DNA of 64,000 bases from a beta proteobacterium AAP99 (GTDB taxonomy: Bacteria; Pseudomonadota; Gammaproteobacteria; Burkholderiales; Burkholderiaceae_C). The position numbers and the translations under genes were made by a program. The stretch is taken from positions 310,001 through 374,000 of the forward strand of contig LJIA01000001.1 in NCBI GenBank assembly GCA_001295775.1. Direction: 5' to 3'. Positions 1 to 10,989 of this stretch are shown here, one piece after another. Under the pieces are notes generated by a model. That model had not been told where the DNA came from. It ran no database searches and saw only the letters and a program-made list of their open reading frames with translations. The number at the start of each line of letters is the position of its first letter. The stretch's first letter is position 1.

Positions 1-1
1 G

Positions 2-673
2 GACGAGCTGCGCATGCCCGGCGAGCCCCTCGGCCCCGGGCAGATCTACAACTCCAACCGCTTCGTGCACACCGCGCTGCTCGCGCAGATGGGCCACGAA
101 GTGACGGACCTCGGCATCGTGCGCGACTCGCTCGATGCAACCCGCGCGGCCCTGCGGGAGGCGGCTCAGCAGCACGACATCATCATCACCTGCGGCGGCG
201 TGAGCGTGGGCGAGGAAGATCACGTCAAGGCTGCTGTGCAGGCCGAAGGCGAGCTCACCCTGTGGAGCCTGGCCATCAAGCCTGGCAAACCGCTGGCGCA
301 TGGCAAGGTGCGGCGTGCCGATGGCAGCAGCGCGCAGTTCATCGGCCTGCCGGGGAATCCGGTTTCCAGCTTCGTCACGCTGCTGATCGTCGTCGCCCCC
401 TTATTCAAGGCCATGTTGGGTGAGACGGCGCGGGAGCAGGCCCTGGATCTGCGTGCGGACTTTGCGTGGCCCAAGCCGGACAAACGGCAGGAATTCCTGC
501 GGGTGCGCATGAATGCGGCGGGCGGTCTGGATCTCTATCCTAATCAGGGCAGTGGCGTGCTCACCTCCTGTGCGTGGGCCGATGGACTCGTGGACAACCC
601 GGGTGGCCGCGCCATTGCGGAAGGCGATACGGTGCGCTTTCTTCCTCTTTCCGGATTGATGGGGCTCGCATGA
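2..673 (+). CDS. moeA: Molybdopterin molybdenumtransferase MoeA, C-terminal part
   Basis: Inserts molybdate into adenylylated molybdopterin in the last step of molybdenum cofactor synthesis, in the cytoplasm. The frame is open from the first complete codon at position 2, so the N-terminus lies outside the window and about 223 codons remain. Visible MoeA motifs: PGQIYNSNR at the start of the MoCF/MogA-like domain, the TCGGVSVGEEDHVK loop, KPGKPLAHG, and GLPGNPVSSFV. The C-terminal MoeA domain IV follows (RQEFLRVR, then NQGSGVLTSCAWADGL). The stop overlaps the moaD start in an ATGA (670-673), indicating translational coupling in a moeA-moaD-moaE-crcB unit. Family assignment is secure. Confidence 0.96.
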   Translation, partial: DELRMPGEPLGPGQIYNSNRFVHTALLAQMGHEVTDLGIVRDSLDATRAALREAAQQHDIIITCGGVSVGEEDHVKAAVQAEGELTLWSLAIKPGKPLAHGKVRRADGSSAQFIGLPGNPVSSFVTLLIVVAPLFKAMLGETAREQALDLRADFAWPKPDKRQEFLRVRMNAAGGLDLYPNQGSGVLTSCAWADGLVDNPGGRAIAEGDTVRFLPLSGLMGLA

Positions 674-927
674 AGATCAAGCTCCTCTACTTCGCCAAGC
701 TCCGCGAGCAGGTCGGTGTCGATGCCGAAACCCTGGAACTGGGGCAGGGCGCGTGGACCGTCGCGGATTTGCGCGCCCATCTGCGCGATCGCGGGGCCGC
801 CTGGTCGGACGCCCTGGCCGAAGGCAAGGCCGTGCGCGCTGCGGTGAACCAGCAGATGGCGCAGGCCAGTACGGCTGTGCCCGACGGCGCCGAGGTCGCG
901 TTCTTTCCGCCTGTCACCGGCGGATGA
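670..927 (+). CDS. moaD: Molybdopterin synthase small subunit MoaD
   Basis: Ubiquitin-like sulfur carrier (85 aa) that donates thiocarboxylate sulfur to precursor Z within the MoaD-MoaE complex. The sequence has the beta-grasp pattern, beginning MKIKLLYFAKLREQVG, and ends in the required Gly-Gly tail (FFPPVTGG), which MoeB adenylylates. The start at 670 overlaps the moeA stop by ATGA. A longer reading of this frame from 574 would run into moeA and lacks MoaD similarity, so it is not used. The ATG at 924 inside the stop region offers a second overlapping start for moaE. Confidence 0.95.
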   Translation: MKIKLLYFAKLREQVGVDAETLELGQGAWTVADLRAHLRDRGAAWSDALAEGKAVRAAVNQQMAQASTAVPDGAEVAFFPPVTGG

Positions 928-944
928 GGCAGGGAAGTCTGGAT

Positions 945-1418
945 ATGAGCGTCCGCGTCCAGATCGAGGACTTCGACCTCGGAGTGGAAGTCGCTGCCAT
1001 GCGCGCTGGCCGCACCGACATCGGCGGCATCGCCAGCTTCATCGGCACGGTGCGTGATCTGAACGAAGGCGATGCGGTCTCGACACTGACGCTGGAGCAC
1101 TACCCCGGCATGACCGAAGGCGCGCTGCAGGGCATTGTCGAGGAGGCGCACCGCCGCTTCGAGCTGCTTGATGCACGCGTGATCCATCGGGTGGGCCGAC
1201 TGGCACCGGGCGATCAGATCGTGCTGGTCATCACGGCGTCGGGACACCGTGGCGAGGCCTTTGCGGCCTGCGAATTTCTGATGGACTACCTCAAGACCCG
1301 CGCACCGTTCTGGAAGAAGGAGGTCACGCCGGACGGCGAGCGCTGGGTGGATGCGCGTGAGCGTGATGACGAAGCCGCTGCGCGCTGGAGCTCTGCTGAC
1401 GAGCGAGGCGCGCCCTGA
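945..1418 (+). CDS. moaE: Molybdopterin synthase catalytic subunit MoaE
   Basis: Large subunit (157 aa) of molybdopterin synthase, converting cyclic pyranopterin monophosphate to molybdopterin with sulfur from MoaD. Conserved blocks are visible: GGIASFIGTVRDLN near the N-terminus, LEHYPGM, RVGRLAPGDQIVLV, and the active-site stretch YLKTRAPFWKKE with its catalytic lysines. The start at 945 has AGGGAAG about 7 nt upstream; an ATG at 924 overlapping the moaD stop would add seven residues and is an alternative. The stop overlaps the crcB start (ATGA, 1418). Confidence 0.94.
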   Translation: MSVRVQIEDFDLGVEVAAMRAGRTDIGGIASFIGTVRDLNEGDAVSTLTLEHYPGMTEGALQGIVEEAHRRFELLDARVIHRVGRLAPGDQIVLVITASGHRGEAFAACEFLMDYLKTRAPFWKKEVTPDGERWVDARERDDEAAARWSSADERGAP

Positions 1419-1828
1419 TGAACGTACTGGGCACGGCGAGCAGCGCGAGCCTCTGGGTCGGCGGTGCTGCGGTGTTCATCGGCGCCGGCGTGGGCGCCGT
1501 GGCGCGCTGGGTGCTCGGCATGAAGCTGCCGCTCTGGCAGGGCTTTCCGCTGGGTACGCTGGCAGCCAATCTCGTGGGGGCATTTGCAATCGGCGTGCTC
1601 TCCGTGTGGCTTGCGGGTCAGCAGGGCATGAACCCGCTGCTGCGGCTGGCGCTGATGACTGGTCTGCTGGGCGGGTTGACGACTTTTTCCACCTTCAGCC
1701 TCGAATCGGTCACGCTCATCCAGAACGGCCGCGCGTTCGAGGCGCTGCTGCATGCAGGCCTGCACCTGCTGGGCAGCCTGCTGCTCGTCGGCCTGGGTGT
1801 GTTTGCAGCGCGCTCCGCGCTGCAGTAG
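1418..1828 (+). CDS. crcB: Fluoride efflux channel CrcB (Fluc)
   Basis: Small four-helix membrane protein (136 aa), working as a dual-topology dimer to export fluoride. Family motifs are present: GAVARW after the first helix, GTLAANLVGAFAIG containing the conserved Asn, and GLLGGLTTFSTFS at the third-helix break with the Phe and Ser/Thr residues of the fluoride path. It overlaps moaE by one base in an ATGA arrangement, so it is co-translated with the molybdopterin genes. No fluoride riboswitch can precede it here because there is no leader. The functional link to molybdopterin synthesis is unclear and probably reflects only shared transcription. Confidence 0.93.
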   Translation: MNVLGTASSASLWVGGAAVFIGAGVGAVARWVLGMKLPLWQGFPLGTLAANLVGAFAIGVLSVWLAGQQGMNPLLRLALMTGLLGGLTTFSTFSLESVTLIQNGRAFEALLHAGLHLLGSLLLVGLGVFAARSALQ

Positions 1829-2124
1829 GCCGCTCCGTCGCCACAGCCTCGCGCGCGGACGTGATCGCGCCGAAAAGTTCCCCAAACGGCTGAACATTCG
1901 CTGACGTCTGCGTGGCGCCACGCTGAACACGCGAATAGCCAACTTCGTTTGCAGCTTCACTGTCAACCCTAACTCGGTTTACAGCGCGTAACTGCGAAGT
2001 GACTTCCATGTACTGGATCTTTGTGGGCCACCCATAACCTGAATTGCAGGTTCCGCGCACACATCAACCAGAAGGCACCGGGCCGCGGAACCCGCCCGGA
2101 TGCCCATAAGGAAAGACCTCCATC

Positions 2125-2685
2125 ATGAAGAAGACCCAGATCGCAGCAGCAGCGCTCCTCCTCTTAGGCCTTGGTTCCACTGGCGCCGTCATGGCGCAGA
2201 CCGCGCAAGGTTCCTATGTCGGCGCAACGGCCGGCGTGTCGCGTTTCAGCGGTGATTGCACCGGCACTACGAGCTGTGACAGAAACGGCACAGCCTTCAA
2301 GCTCTACGGCGGTGTGAACTTCAACGAGATCTTTGGCGCGGAGCTTTCCTACAGTGACCTGGGCAAGGCCAAGGCTGCCGTCGGTCCCTTCTCCGGCGAG
2401 ATCAAGGCGCGCGCGTTTGACGTGGCCGGCACCGCACGCTTCCCGGTCACCAATGACGTCAGCGTCTTCGGCAAGCTGGGCATGAGCAACATCCGCGCAA
2501 AGGGCTCGGCACTGGGCTTCTCTGAGAGCGACACAAGCTGGCAGCCCGTGGCCGGCGTGGGCGTGAACTGGAACCTGTCCAAGGAATTCGCCCTGCGTGC
2601 GGAGCTTGAGAACCGCCGCTACAAGCTGGGTGGCGAGAAGGACACCATCAACACCCTCAGCGTCGGCGCGCAGATGAACTTCTGA
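2125..2685 (+). CDS. Small outer-membrane beta-barrel protein (OmpA-like/OmpW-size fold)
   Basis: A 186-residue exported protein. It has a classic Sec signal peptide (Lys-Lys start, Ala/Leu core, cleavage near AVMA|QTA) followed by about eight amphipathic strands with alternating small and aromatic residues, such as YVGATAGVSRF, FKLYGGVNF, GAELSYSDLG and SVGAQMNF. It ends in phenylalanine, as expected for BAM recognition. The two cysteines in CTGTTSC probably form a loop disulfide. RBS AAGGAAAG lies upstream of ATG 2125. The 296-bp upstream gap (1829-2124) is poorer in GC and contains a 12-bp palindrome at 1911-1922 but no clear promoter I can defend. A strong terminator follows. Ligand unknown; likely structural. 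Confidence 0.8.
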   Translation: MKKTQIAAAALLLLGLGSTGAVMAQTAQGSYVGATAGVSRFSGDCTGTTSCDRNGTAFKLYGGVNFNEIFGAELSYSDLGKAKAAVGPFSGEIKARAFDVAGTARFPVTNDVSVFGKLGMSNIRAKGSALGFSESDTSWQPVAGVGVNWNLSKEFALRAELENRRYKLGGEKDTINTLSVGAQMNF

Positions 2686-2702
2686 TCGCTCGCACATCAA
2701 TG

Positions 2703-2731
2703 AAAGGGCCGGCCGTGAGGCTGGCCCTTTT
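2703..2731 (+). terminator. Rho-independent terminator after the outer-membrane barrel gene
   Basis: AAAGGGCCGGCC and GGCTGGCCCTTTT pair around a GTGA loop, and the right arm runs into T residues. It sits 17 bases after the stop at 2685. Confidence 0.85.
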
Positions 2732-2764
2732 GCTTTGCGGTGCGGCTGTGCAAAAGCAGGAAGT

Positions 2765-2827
2765 GCTTTCCGCTTGTTGGGTGCGGCTCTCCAGCCAATT
2801 TGGCTTGGAAAGGCGCATGAATGCTTG
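2765..2827. repeat. Dispersed intergenic repeat, copy A (reverse orientation)
   Basis: A copy of about 63 bp of the repeat family described in the findings. It begins GCTTTCCGCTTGTTGGG, has an internal dyad CCAGCCAATTTGGCTTGG, and ends GCGCATGAATGCTTG. Its reverse complement aligns along its whole length with the copy at 10990-11054. Confidence 0.85.
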
Positions 2828-2909
2828 ATCCAGTACGGCTTTCCCGGGCTTGTGGCAGCGCACCGGGGGTTGATCCAGAGCAACCCGCTCACCGGGGATG
2901 CACTCGATG

Positions 2910-2937
2910 CTTGAATTTGTGGCGCGCGGCACGATAT
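2910..2937 (+). promoter_or_regulatory. Candidate sigma-32 (heat-shock) promoter of clpB
   Basis: CTTGAA (2910-2915) followed after 14 bases by CACGATAT (2930-2937) resembles the sigma-32 consensus CTTGAAA-N13/14-CCCCATNT. It lies 69 bp upstream of the clpB start. clpB is a classical sigma-32 gene in Proteobacteria. The -10 match is partial, so this is an inference. Confidence 0.45.
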
Positions 2938-3006
2938 GCGTCTCAACTCAAGCTCTGGCCCCGGTTCGGGCCGCATTCATCAGCCCAAGCGAGTCGGAGA
3001 ACTCCC

Positions 3007-5583
<2,577 letters not shown>

Positions 5584-5595
5584 GCCTCACGGCGC

Positions 5596-5625
5596 AGCAG
5601 GCGGGGATGGTTGCACCCGCCTGCT
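5596..5625. terminator. Hairpin between convergent clpB and DUF4386 genes
   Basis: Perfect 10-bp inverted repeat AGCAGGCGGG / CCCGCCTGCT with a 10-nt loop, placed between two convergent genes. There is no T-tract on either side, so it may be a partial terminator or an RNA 3'-end stabiliser. Confidence 0.5.
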
Positions 5626-5648
5626 CGACCGCCATGTGGCTTGAACTG

Positions 5649-6386
5649 TCAGCGGCGCATGCAGCTCACACTCATGGCCGCCAGCCAGAGCGACAGTGCA
5701 CTCACTGCCAGGGCCGTCGGTACCTTGGCTGACACGCCCACGAGTGGCCCCGCCAAGCCATACAGCAGCATCGCGCAGCCCAGGGCGCCCAGGTACATCC
5801 AGCGCGGCCATCTTGCCTGCCAGCCTGCCCAGGCGAGCGCGGTCAGGGCCAGGCCCATGAACAGGCTCACGCCTAACAGCTCGCCGATACCCCCGCCCCA
5901 GCTGTTGAGTGCTTGGAACTGCATCTCAATCAGCGTTCGACCAGGCGTATCGGCCAGCGCGTGCTGGCTAGCAAGCTGCGGCATGGCCGTGAGCCAGCGC
6001 AGGATGCCTACGCTACGCGCCAGCACCGACAAGCTCAGCAGGCTCATGATCAGGGCATGCCAGTCTGCGCCGACCGGCCAACGCCGGAGCAGCGCGGCGC
6101 AGGCCGGCAGAAGCAGCACCGAATACAGGAGATAGCTGGCATAGCCCAGTCGAACGGCATCCACCTGGGCTGCGATCAGCTGCAATTGATCCGCCGCCGG
6201 GCGCGCGAGTGAAGCAGGCCAGCCAATGGCAGGCCCCAGGATGGCCACGGGGGCGAAGGCCAGCAGCGCGGTGAGCAGCATCAATCCGCCAAGCGCAATT
6301 CGTGCGCCGAAGCTCATGTCCGTGCCGGTGCTTACGCCCATGCTCGGGATCGAGCGGGCTGGCGCGCGATCTGTCGTGGCGCTCAT
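5649..6386 (-). CDS. DUF4386-like integral membrane protein
   Basis: A 245-aa membrane protein with about six hydrophobic helices, for example ALGGLMLLTALLAFAPVAIL, LYSVLLLPACAALL and LGVSLFMGLALTALAWAG. The spacing of helices and the GGGIGELLG motif after the fourth helix suit the DUF4386 family of uncharacterised proteins. It is translationally coupled to the upstream dehydrogenase gene (start overlaps that stop, 6383-6386). The pair lies divergent from a LysR gene that probably controls it. No catalytic motif is visible; biochemical role unknown. Confidence 0.65.
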   Translation of the reverse strand: MSATTDRAPARSIPSMGVSTGTDMSFGARIALGGLMLLTALLAFAPVAILGPAIGWPASLARPAADQLQLIAAQVDAVRLGYASYLLYSVLLLPACAALLRRWPVGADWHALIMSLLSLSVLARSVGILRWLTAMPQLASQHALADTPGRTLIEMQFQALNSWGGGIGELLGVSLFMGLALTALAWAGWQARWPRWMYLGALGCAMLLYGLAGPLVGVSAKVPTALAVSALSLWLAAMSVSCMRR

Positions 6387-7369
6387 GCTGCACCTCCTGC
6401 CCGCGCTGTATCGGCTGGCACCGAACCAGCAAAGCCCAGGCGGTGCAGGGTGTCCCCTATGGCCTGGTCCACCGGCGTGTGCGGTTCGATGCCGATCACA
6501 TCGCGCAGGGCCTGGCCATCGAGACGGTGGGGCCGCTGCCAGAGGTAGGCCATCTCATGCAATGCCGCCCACGGGCGGTAGATCCGTCCGACCGCGCCGA
6601 TCAGGCCCCAGGGCAGCTGCTTGCGCCGGTAGGGCCGCTCCGGCTTCATGGCGGTCTCGATGCTGTCGAGCAGCATCTGGCCCGTGAGGGTATGTCCGGC
6701 GAAGTGATAACGGGCGAAGTCTGGCAGCGCAGACTCACGGTCGGCCATGCGCTCAAAGGCCCGCGCCAGATCGGGCAGATAGGCCCAGGCGTGCGCCCGG
6801 TCCGTGGGACCGGGGTAGAGCAGGGTGCCGCGAGCAAGATCCTTCACGATCGCCAGATCGAACCAGCTGCCACGTCCCGAGCCGAAGAAATCGCCAGCGC
6901 GCAGCACTAGGCTGCGCAGCCCGCGTGACCGCGCATCTTGCAGCGCCTGATCGAGTGCGATGCGGATGCGGGCCTTGGACGTGTTGGCTGCGAAGGGTGT
7001 GCGTTCGTTCAGTACCTCGGGCAAATCGGCACCGAACTCGTAGACATTGCCGGCGAAGATGAGCCGCGCATTCAGGCGCAGGGCGATCTCGATCGCCTGC
7101 TGCATCAAGAGCATGGCTTCCTGTTCCCAGCGCGTATAGGCCGGGTTCAATGCATGCACGATGACCCGCGCACCCGTGGCCGCAGCAGCAATGCGTGCGG
7201 GTTCCGTCATGGGGATCAGCACAGGGCGCACGTTTGCGTCGGGGGGCGTGTCGAGGGGCCGGCGCATCTGCGCGTGGACCGTCCAGCCTGTGGTCGCGAA
7301 TGTGTGAACCAACGCCGCGCCAAGCCGGCCGCGGCTACCCAGGATCAGGACCGAGCGATGTGTGTTCAT
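6383..7369 (-). CDS. NAD(P)-dependent epimerase/dehydratase family protein (extended SDR-like)
   Basis: A 328-aa Rossmann-fold protein. The N-terminus reads SVLILGSRGRLGAALVHTF, an atypical nucleotide-binding loop of the GxxGxxG class. FAGNVYEFGAD aligns with the catalytic Ser/Thr-Tyr region of extended SDRs. Instead of a clear YxxxK the sequence reads NTSKARIRIALDQAL, so the catalytic dyad may be altered. RAGDFFGSGRGSWFD resembles the substrate-domain entry of NAD-dependent epimerases. It overlaps the DUF4386 gene by ATGA and is transcribed away from the LysR gene at 7479. Substrate unknown; the arrangement suggests LysR-controlled reduction or epimerisation of a small metabolite. Confidence 0.75.
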   Translation of the reverse strand: MNTHRSVLILGSRGRLGAALVHTFATTGWTVHAQMRRPLDTPPDANVRPVLIPMTEPARIAAAATGARVIVHALNPAYTRWEQEAMLLMQQAIEIALRLNARLIFAGNVYEFGADLPEVLNERTPFAANTSKARIRIALDQALQDARSRGLRSLVLRAGDFFGSGRGSWFDLAIVKDLARGTLLYPGPTDRAHAWAYLPDLARAFERMADRESALPDFARYHFAGHTLTGQMLLDSIETAMKPERPYRRKQLPWGLIGAVGRIYRPWAALHEMAYLWQRPHRLDGQALRDVIGIEPHTPVDQAIGDTLHRLGFAGSVPADTARAGGAA

Positions 7370-7450
7370 GGCAACCTCTTCAAGTGCAGGTCAGCGGACG
7401 TGCTGAACCCTTGAAGCCATTCTCGGGACACGCTCTAATATTCGCTAGTG

Positions 7451-7465
7451 GATGAAACTGTCATC
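7451..7465. promoter_or_regulatory. Candidate LysR operator in divergent promoter region
   Basis: The interrupted dyad GATGA-AACTG-TCATC sits in the 109-bp gap between the dehydrogenase gene and the LysR gene. Its size suits a LysR-type recognition dyad, and its position would let the regulator control both directions. Only one site is visible. Confidence 0.35.
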
Positions 7466-7478
7466 CTGATATGCATAA

Positions 7479-8432
7479 GTGAATGTTTTGGCCGCCGAAA
7501 GAGCCCCCACTCCACTGCCGGTGTCCAGCTTTGACTGGACGCTGATCCGCAGCTTTCTGGCGGTCCTGGAGCAGGGCAGCCTGATGGCCGCAGCGCGCGC
7601 ACTCGGGATGCATCAACCTACGCTGGGCCGGCACATCGAGCAGCTTGAGCGGCAGCTGGGCGTGAGCCTGTTCGAGCGCACCGGCCGAGGGTTGGCGCCC
7701 ACGCGCAGTGCATTGGCCATTGCCGACGAAGCGCGCCAGATGCGTGATGGTGCGCGCAGCCTGCAACGCAAGCTGTCTGCGCGACAGTCCGATCGATCAG
7801 GCACGGTGCGGCTCAGCGCCAGCCAGGTGGCGGCCGCGTGGGCGCTGCCGGGTCTGATCGCTCAGCTGCGCCAAGCCGAGCCCAACATCGCCATCGAGCT
7901 GGTTGCCACCAACAGCGCCAGCAATCTTTTGCGCCGCGAGGCAGACATCGCCCTGCGAATGTTCGCGCCCGAGCAGGACAGCCTGATCGCCCGCAAGGTG
8001 GGCGACATCCCGATTCGTACCTATGCGCATGCGGACTACCTCAGTCGCTGCGGTACGCCACGCACTCTCGAGGACCTGCTCTCGCCGTCGCACACCCTGG
8101 TGGGCTACGACACGGATCGCATCCTGCTCGACGGCTTCGCCGCCCAGGGCGTACCGCTGCAGCGCGAGCAGTTCGCGCTCCGCACCGACGATCACATCGT
8201 CTACACACACCTGGTGGGGGCGGGTTGCGGCATTGGTTTTCTGGCGGCCTACACCGCGCGGCAGCTCCCTGGCCTGCAGGCCGTGCTGCCGCAGCTGCGC
8301 ATACCGTGCCTGCCGTGCTGGCTGGCCGTGCATCGTGAAATCCGCAGCGATCCAGTGATCCGGCGGGTGTTTGATCTGCTCTTCGAGCTGCTCCGTGCTC
8401 AGCTACGCGAGCCTGCTGCGGCAGATCGATAG
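7479..8432 (+). CDS. LysR-family transcriptional regulator
   Basis: A 317-aa regulator starting with GTG at 7479. The N-terminal winged helix-turn-helix is clear: DWTLIRSFLAVLEQGSLMAAA, then HQPTLGRHIEQLERQLGVSLFERTGRGLAPT. A typical two-lobed effector-binding domain follows, with SASQVAAAWALPGLIAQLR at its start. It is divergent from the dehydrogenase-DUF4386 pair, the usual arrangement for LysR regulators and their targets. It belongs to the subgroup whose first helix begins with DWxxxRxFLxV. The effector is unknown. Confidence 0.9.
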   Translation: MNVLAAERAPTPLPVSSFDWTLIRSFLAVLEQGSLMAAARALGMHQPTLGRHIEQLERQLGVSLFERTGRGLAPTRSALAIADEARQMRDGARSLQRKLSARQSDRSGTVRLSASQVAAAWALPGLIAQLRQAEPNIAIELVATNSASNLLRREADIALRMFAPEQDSLIARKVGDIPIRTYAHADYLSRCGTPRTLEDLLSPSHTLVGYDTDRILLDGFAAQGVPLQREQFALRTDDHIVYTHLVGAGCGIGFLAAYTARQLPGLQAVLPQLRIPCLPCWLAVHREIRSDPVIRRVFDLLFELLRAQLREPAAADR

Positions 8433-8448
8433 GCGAACCGCAGCCACC

Positions 8449-8871
8449 CTACGGCAGTGGTTTGACCATCCGCCAGCGCAGGATGCCGTGCGGCAGCAGG
8501 TCCATTGTGTCCGCCACGGTGTAGCCGTGCCGCTCGTAGAAGGGCCGGGCCTGGAAGCTGAAGGTTTCCAGGTAGACGAGGGTGCAGCCGCGTGCTCGGG
8601 CTGCGTCTTCGAAGGCCTTCATCAGTTCGCTGCCCAGCCCGCTCTTGCGCAGCTCGGGCCGTACCCAAAGCTGCTGCAATTCGCAAGCGGTCGCCCAGGT
8701 ACGGCCGACGGCGCCGCCTGTCACCACACCCTGCGAGTCGCGGGCGATCAGTGCCAGTGCTTCCACCTCATGCAGCGGCGCGGCCTGCTGGTTGAATTCA
8801 CCAAGGCCGGCGTCAATGACATCGGCCTCCGGAGGTAGCGTGTTGTAGGTATCGATGCGCATGGAACTCAT
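8449..8871 (-). CDS. GNAT-family N-acetyltransferase
   Basis: A 140-aa single-domain acetyltransferase. The acetyl-CoA pyrophosphate loop is seen as VRPELRKSGLGSELMKAFE (the R/Q-x-x-G-x-G/A motif A), followed by the FYERHGYTVADT motif typical of the C-terminal half. The start could be 8871 (MSSM) or 8862 (MRID); neither has a strong RBS. It is convergent with the LysR gene and divergent from the S46 peptidase gene. Substrate unknown. Confidence 0.85.
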   Translation of the reverse strand: MSSMRIDTYNTLPPEADVIDAGLGEFNQQAAPLHEVEALALIARDSQGVVTGGAVGRTWATACELQQLWVRPELRKSGLGSELMKAFEDAARARGCTLVYLETFSFQARPFYERHGYTVADTMDLLPHGILRWRMVKPLP

Positions 8872-8912
8872 GGCGTTAGCATCGCCGCTTTCACTTGCCG
8901 GGCAAAGCGCTC

Positions 8913-10958
8913 ATGAGCCTCCAGATGTTCTCGAAAACCCGCAAGCACGTCATGCTCGCAGCGTGGCTAACCGGTGCAGCCTGCTCGGCCGCTTATGCGG
9001 CTGAAGGCGTCCATCCCCTGCACGATGTCCCGGTGGACGCCATCAGTTCGACGACCGGCGTGACGCTCACGCCGCAATGGCTGGAGAACGCGCGGCTGGC
9101 CGCCGGGCGCTTCGGCTCCTCGTCCGGCTTCGTGTCTGCCGACGGTCTGGTCATCACCAACCACCACGTGGCCGAAGGCTGCCTGTTTCGCCTGAGTGCG
9201 ACGCGCCCGACGATCTATCGCGACGGCTATCTGGCGGCCACGCGCGAGCAGGAGATCCAGTGTCCCGGCGCGGACGTCACCGTGCTGGAGTCCTTCGAGA
9301 ACGTCACGCAGCGCGTGACCACCGGGCCTGAGAATGCGCGGGCGGCGCGCATCGTCGGCATCGAGCGCGAGTGCTCCGAGCAGACGAAGCTCAGCTGCGA
9401 AGTTGTGACGCTCTACCGTGGTGCGGAGTACTGGGTCTACCGCTATCGGCGCATCAATGACGTGCGCCTGGTCTGGGCGCCGGAGCGCACGATCGGCCTG
9501 TTTGGCGGTGACCGAGACAATTTCGTCTACCCCCGCTACAACCTGGACGTGGCGCTGCTGCGCGCCTACGCGGACGGCAAACCTTACCGCCCCGCCCGCT
9601 GGTTCCGCGTGGCGCCCCAAGGTGTGAAGGAGGGCGAACCCGTATTTGCCATCGGCAACCCCGGCAGTACTTCGCGCCACCTCACGGTGGCCGATGCACG
9701 CTTTCAGGCGCAGAGCTGGCTACCCCTGCAGCTGGAGCTGGCCAAGCGAGAGATCGAGGCGCTCAAGGCCTATTCCGCACGCTCACCGCAGGCCGCCGCG
9801 CAAGCGGAGAGCAATCTGTTCGGCACGCAGAACTACTTCAAGACCACCAATGGTGCGGTGCGCCGCATGCAGAGCGAGGAGTTCTGGCAGACCAAGCAGG
9901 AGCGCGAGAAGCAGGTGCGTGCCGCTGTTCCGCTGGAGGGCGACGACCCCTGGAAGCAGATCGAGGCTGCCGTGCAGCTCGAGCGCAAGCACGGCCGAGA
10001 GATCACGGCCATCTCCGGCGGCTGGCGCACGCTCCTGGCCACGGCCTATGACATCGTCGATCTGGCCTTTGAGCAGGAGTGGCCGGCGGAGCAGCGCCTC
10101 AAGGCCTTCTCTGCCGCCAGTGTCCAGCGCCTGAGCCGCCGCCTGACGGCGCAGGCGCCGTTCCACCCCCAGCTCGAAGCGCTGCGCGTGCAGTTGCGGC
10201 TGGAAGCCTCCCTCGATGCGCTTGGCAAGGACCATGCCTTCATCCGCACCCTGCTGGCCGGCCAGACACCTGCCAACCGTGCGCAGACCTGGGCCGCCAA
10301 CACCGGTCTGGGCAATGTGGACCTGCGCCGCCAGCTCGTGGAAGGCGGCGCGGCTGCCGTGCGTGCCAGTAGCGATCCACTGATTGTGGTGGCGCGCGAG
10401 GCCTATGCCTTCCGCCGCCAGGTGCGCCTGTTGCAGGAGAACCAGATCGCCGCCGTCAAGGAGCGCGCTTACGACCGCATCACCCGCATGGAGCGTGCCG
10501 CCAAGCTGCCCGGCCTGTATCCGGACGCCACGGGCAGCATGCGCCTGAGTTGGGGCTATGTGCGCGGCTACGACCGCGACGGCGTCTGGACCGCCTGGGC
10601 AACCACGCTGCATGGGTTGTACGAGCGCTCGGCCGTCATGCAGGGCCAGCCGGACCGTGCGGACTTTGAATTGCCCAAGCGCTGGCAGGACGCACGGGGC
10701 CGCCTGAAGCTCGACACCCCGCTGAACTTTGTGAACGACCTCGACATCATCGGCGGCTCCAGCGGATCACCCGTGCTCAACGCCGCCGGCGAGCTGGTGG
10801 GCGTGCAGTTCGACGGCAACATCGAGCAGACCGGCAACCAGTTCGGCTACGACAGCCGCGAGGCGCGCGCCATTGCGGTCGATGTTCGCGCCATGCTGGA
10901 AGCGCTGCGGGTGGTGTATGGCGCCGATGCGCTGGTGAATGAGTTGCTTGCCCGTTAG
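8913..10958 (+). CDS. S46-family dipeptidyl-peptidase (DPP7-like)
   Basis: A 681-aa secreted serine exopeptidase that releases N-terminal dipeptides in the periplasm. A Sec signal ends near SAAYA|AEG. Chymotrypsin-fold triad: His85 in LVITNHHVAEG, Asp212 in YNLDVALLR, and Ser617 in IIGGSSGSPVLN. The S46 specificity residue, 18 positions after the nucleophile, is Gly635 in QFDGNIE. In the characterised enzymes glycine there marks DPP7 (bulky hydrophobic P1), whereas arginine marks DPP11 (acidic P1). The common family Cys directly after the His pair is replaced by Val. The start at 8913 is chosen over a TTG at 8895; ATG 8925 also works. It stands alone, followed by a dispersed repeat. Confidence 0.9.
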   Translation: MSLQMFSKTRKHVMLAAWLTGAACSAAYAAEGVHPLHDVPVDAISSTTGVTLTPQWLENARLAAGRFGSSSGFVSADGLVITNHHVAEGCLFRLSATRPTIYRDGYLAATREQEIQCPGADVTVLESFENVTQRVTTGPENARAARIVGIERECSEQTKLSCEVVTLYRGAEYWVYRYRRINDVRLVWAPERTIGLFGGDRDNFVYPRYNLDVALLRAYADGKPYRPARWFRVAPQGVKEGEPVFAIGNPGSTSRHLTVADARFQAQSWLPLQLELAKREIEALKAYSARSPQAAAQAESNLFGTQNYFKTTNGAVRRMQSEEFWQTKQEREKQVRAAVPLEGDDPWKQIEAAVQLERKHGREITAISGGWRTLLATAYDIVDLAFEQEWPAEQRLKAFSAASVQRLSRRLTAQAPFHPQLEALRVQLRLEASLDALGKDHAFIRTLLAGQTPANRAQTWAANTGLGNVDLRRQLVEGGAAAVRASSDPLIVVAREAYAFRRQVRLLQENQIAAVKERAYDRITRMERAAKLPGLYPDATGSMRLSWGYVRGYDRDGVWTAWATTLHGLYERSAVMQGQPDRADFELPKRWQDARGRLKLDTPLNFVNDLDIIGGSSGSPVLNAAGELVGVQFDGNIEQTGNQFGYDSREARAIAVDVRAMLEALRVVYGADALVNELLAR

Positions 10959-10989
10959 CACTCGCTGCTCGGGTATCGAATTGCTGGAA

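Noticed and set aside
1418-1440. Fluoride riboswitch ahead of crcB
   Set aside because: crcB begins inside the moaE stop codon, so there is no leader to hold one.
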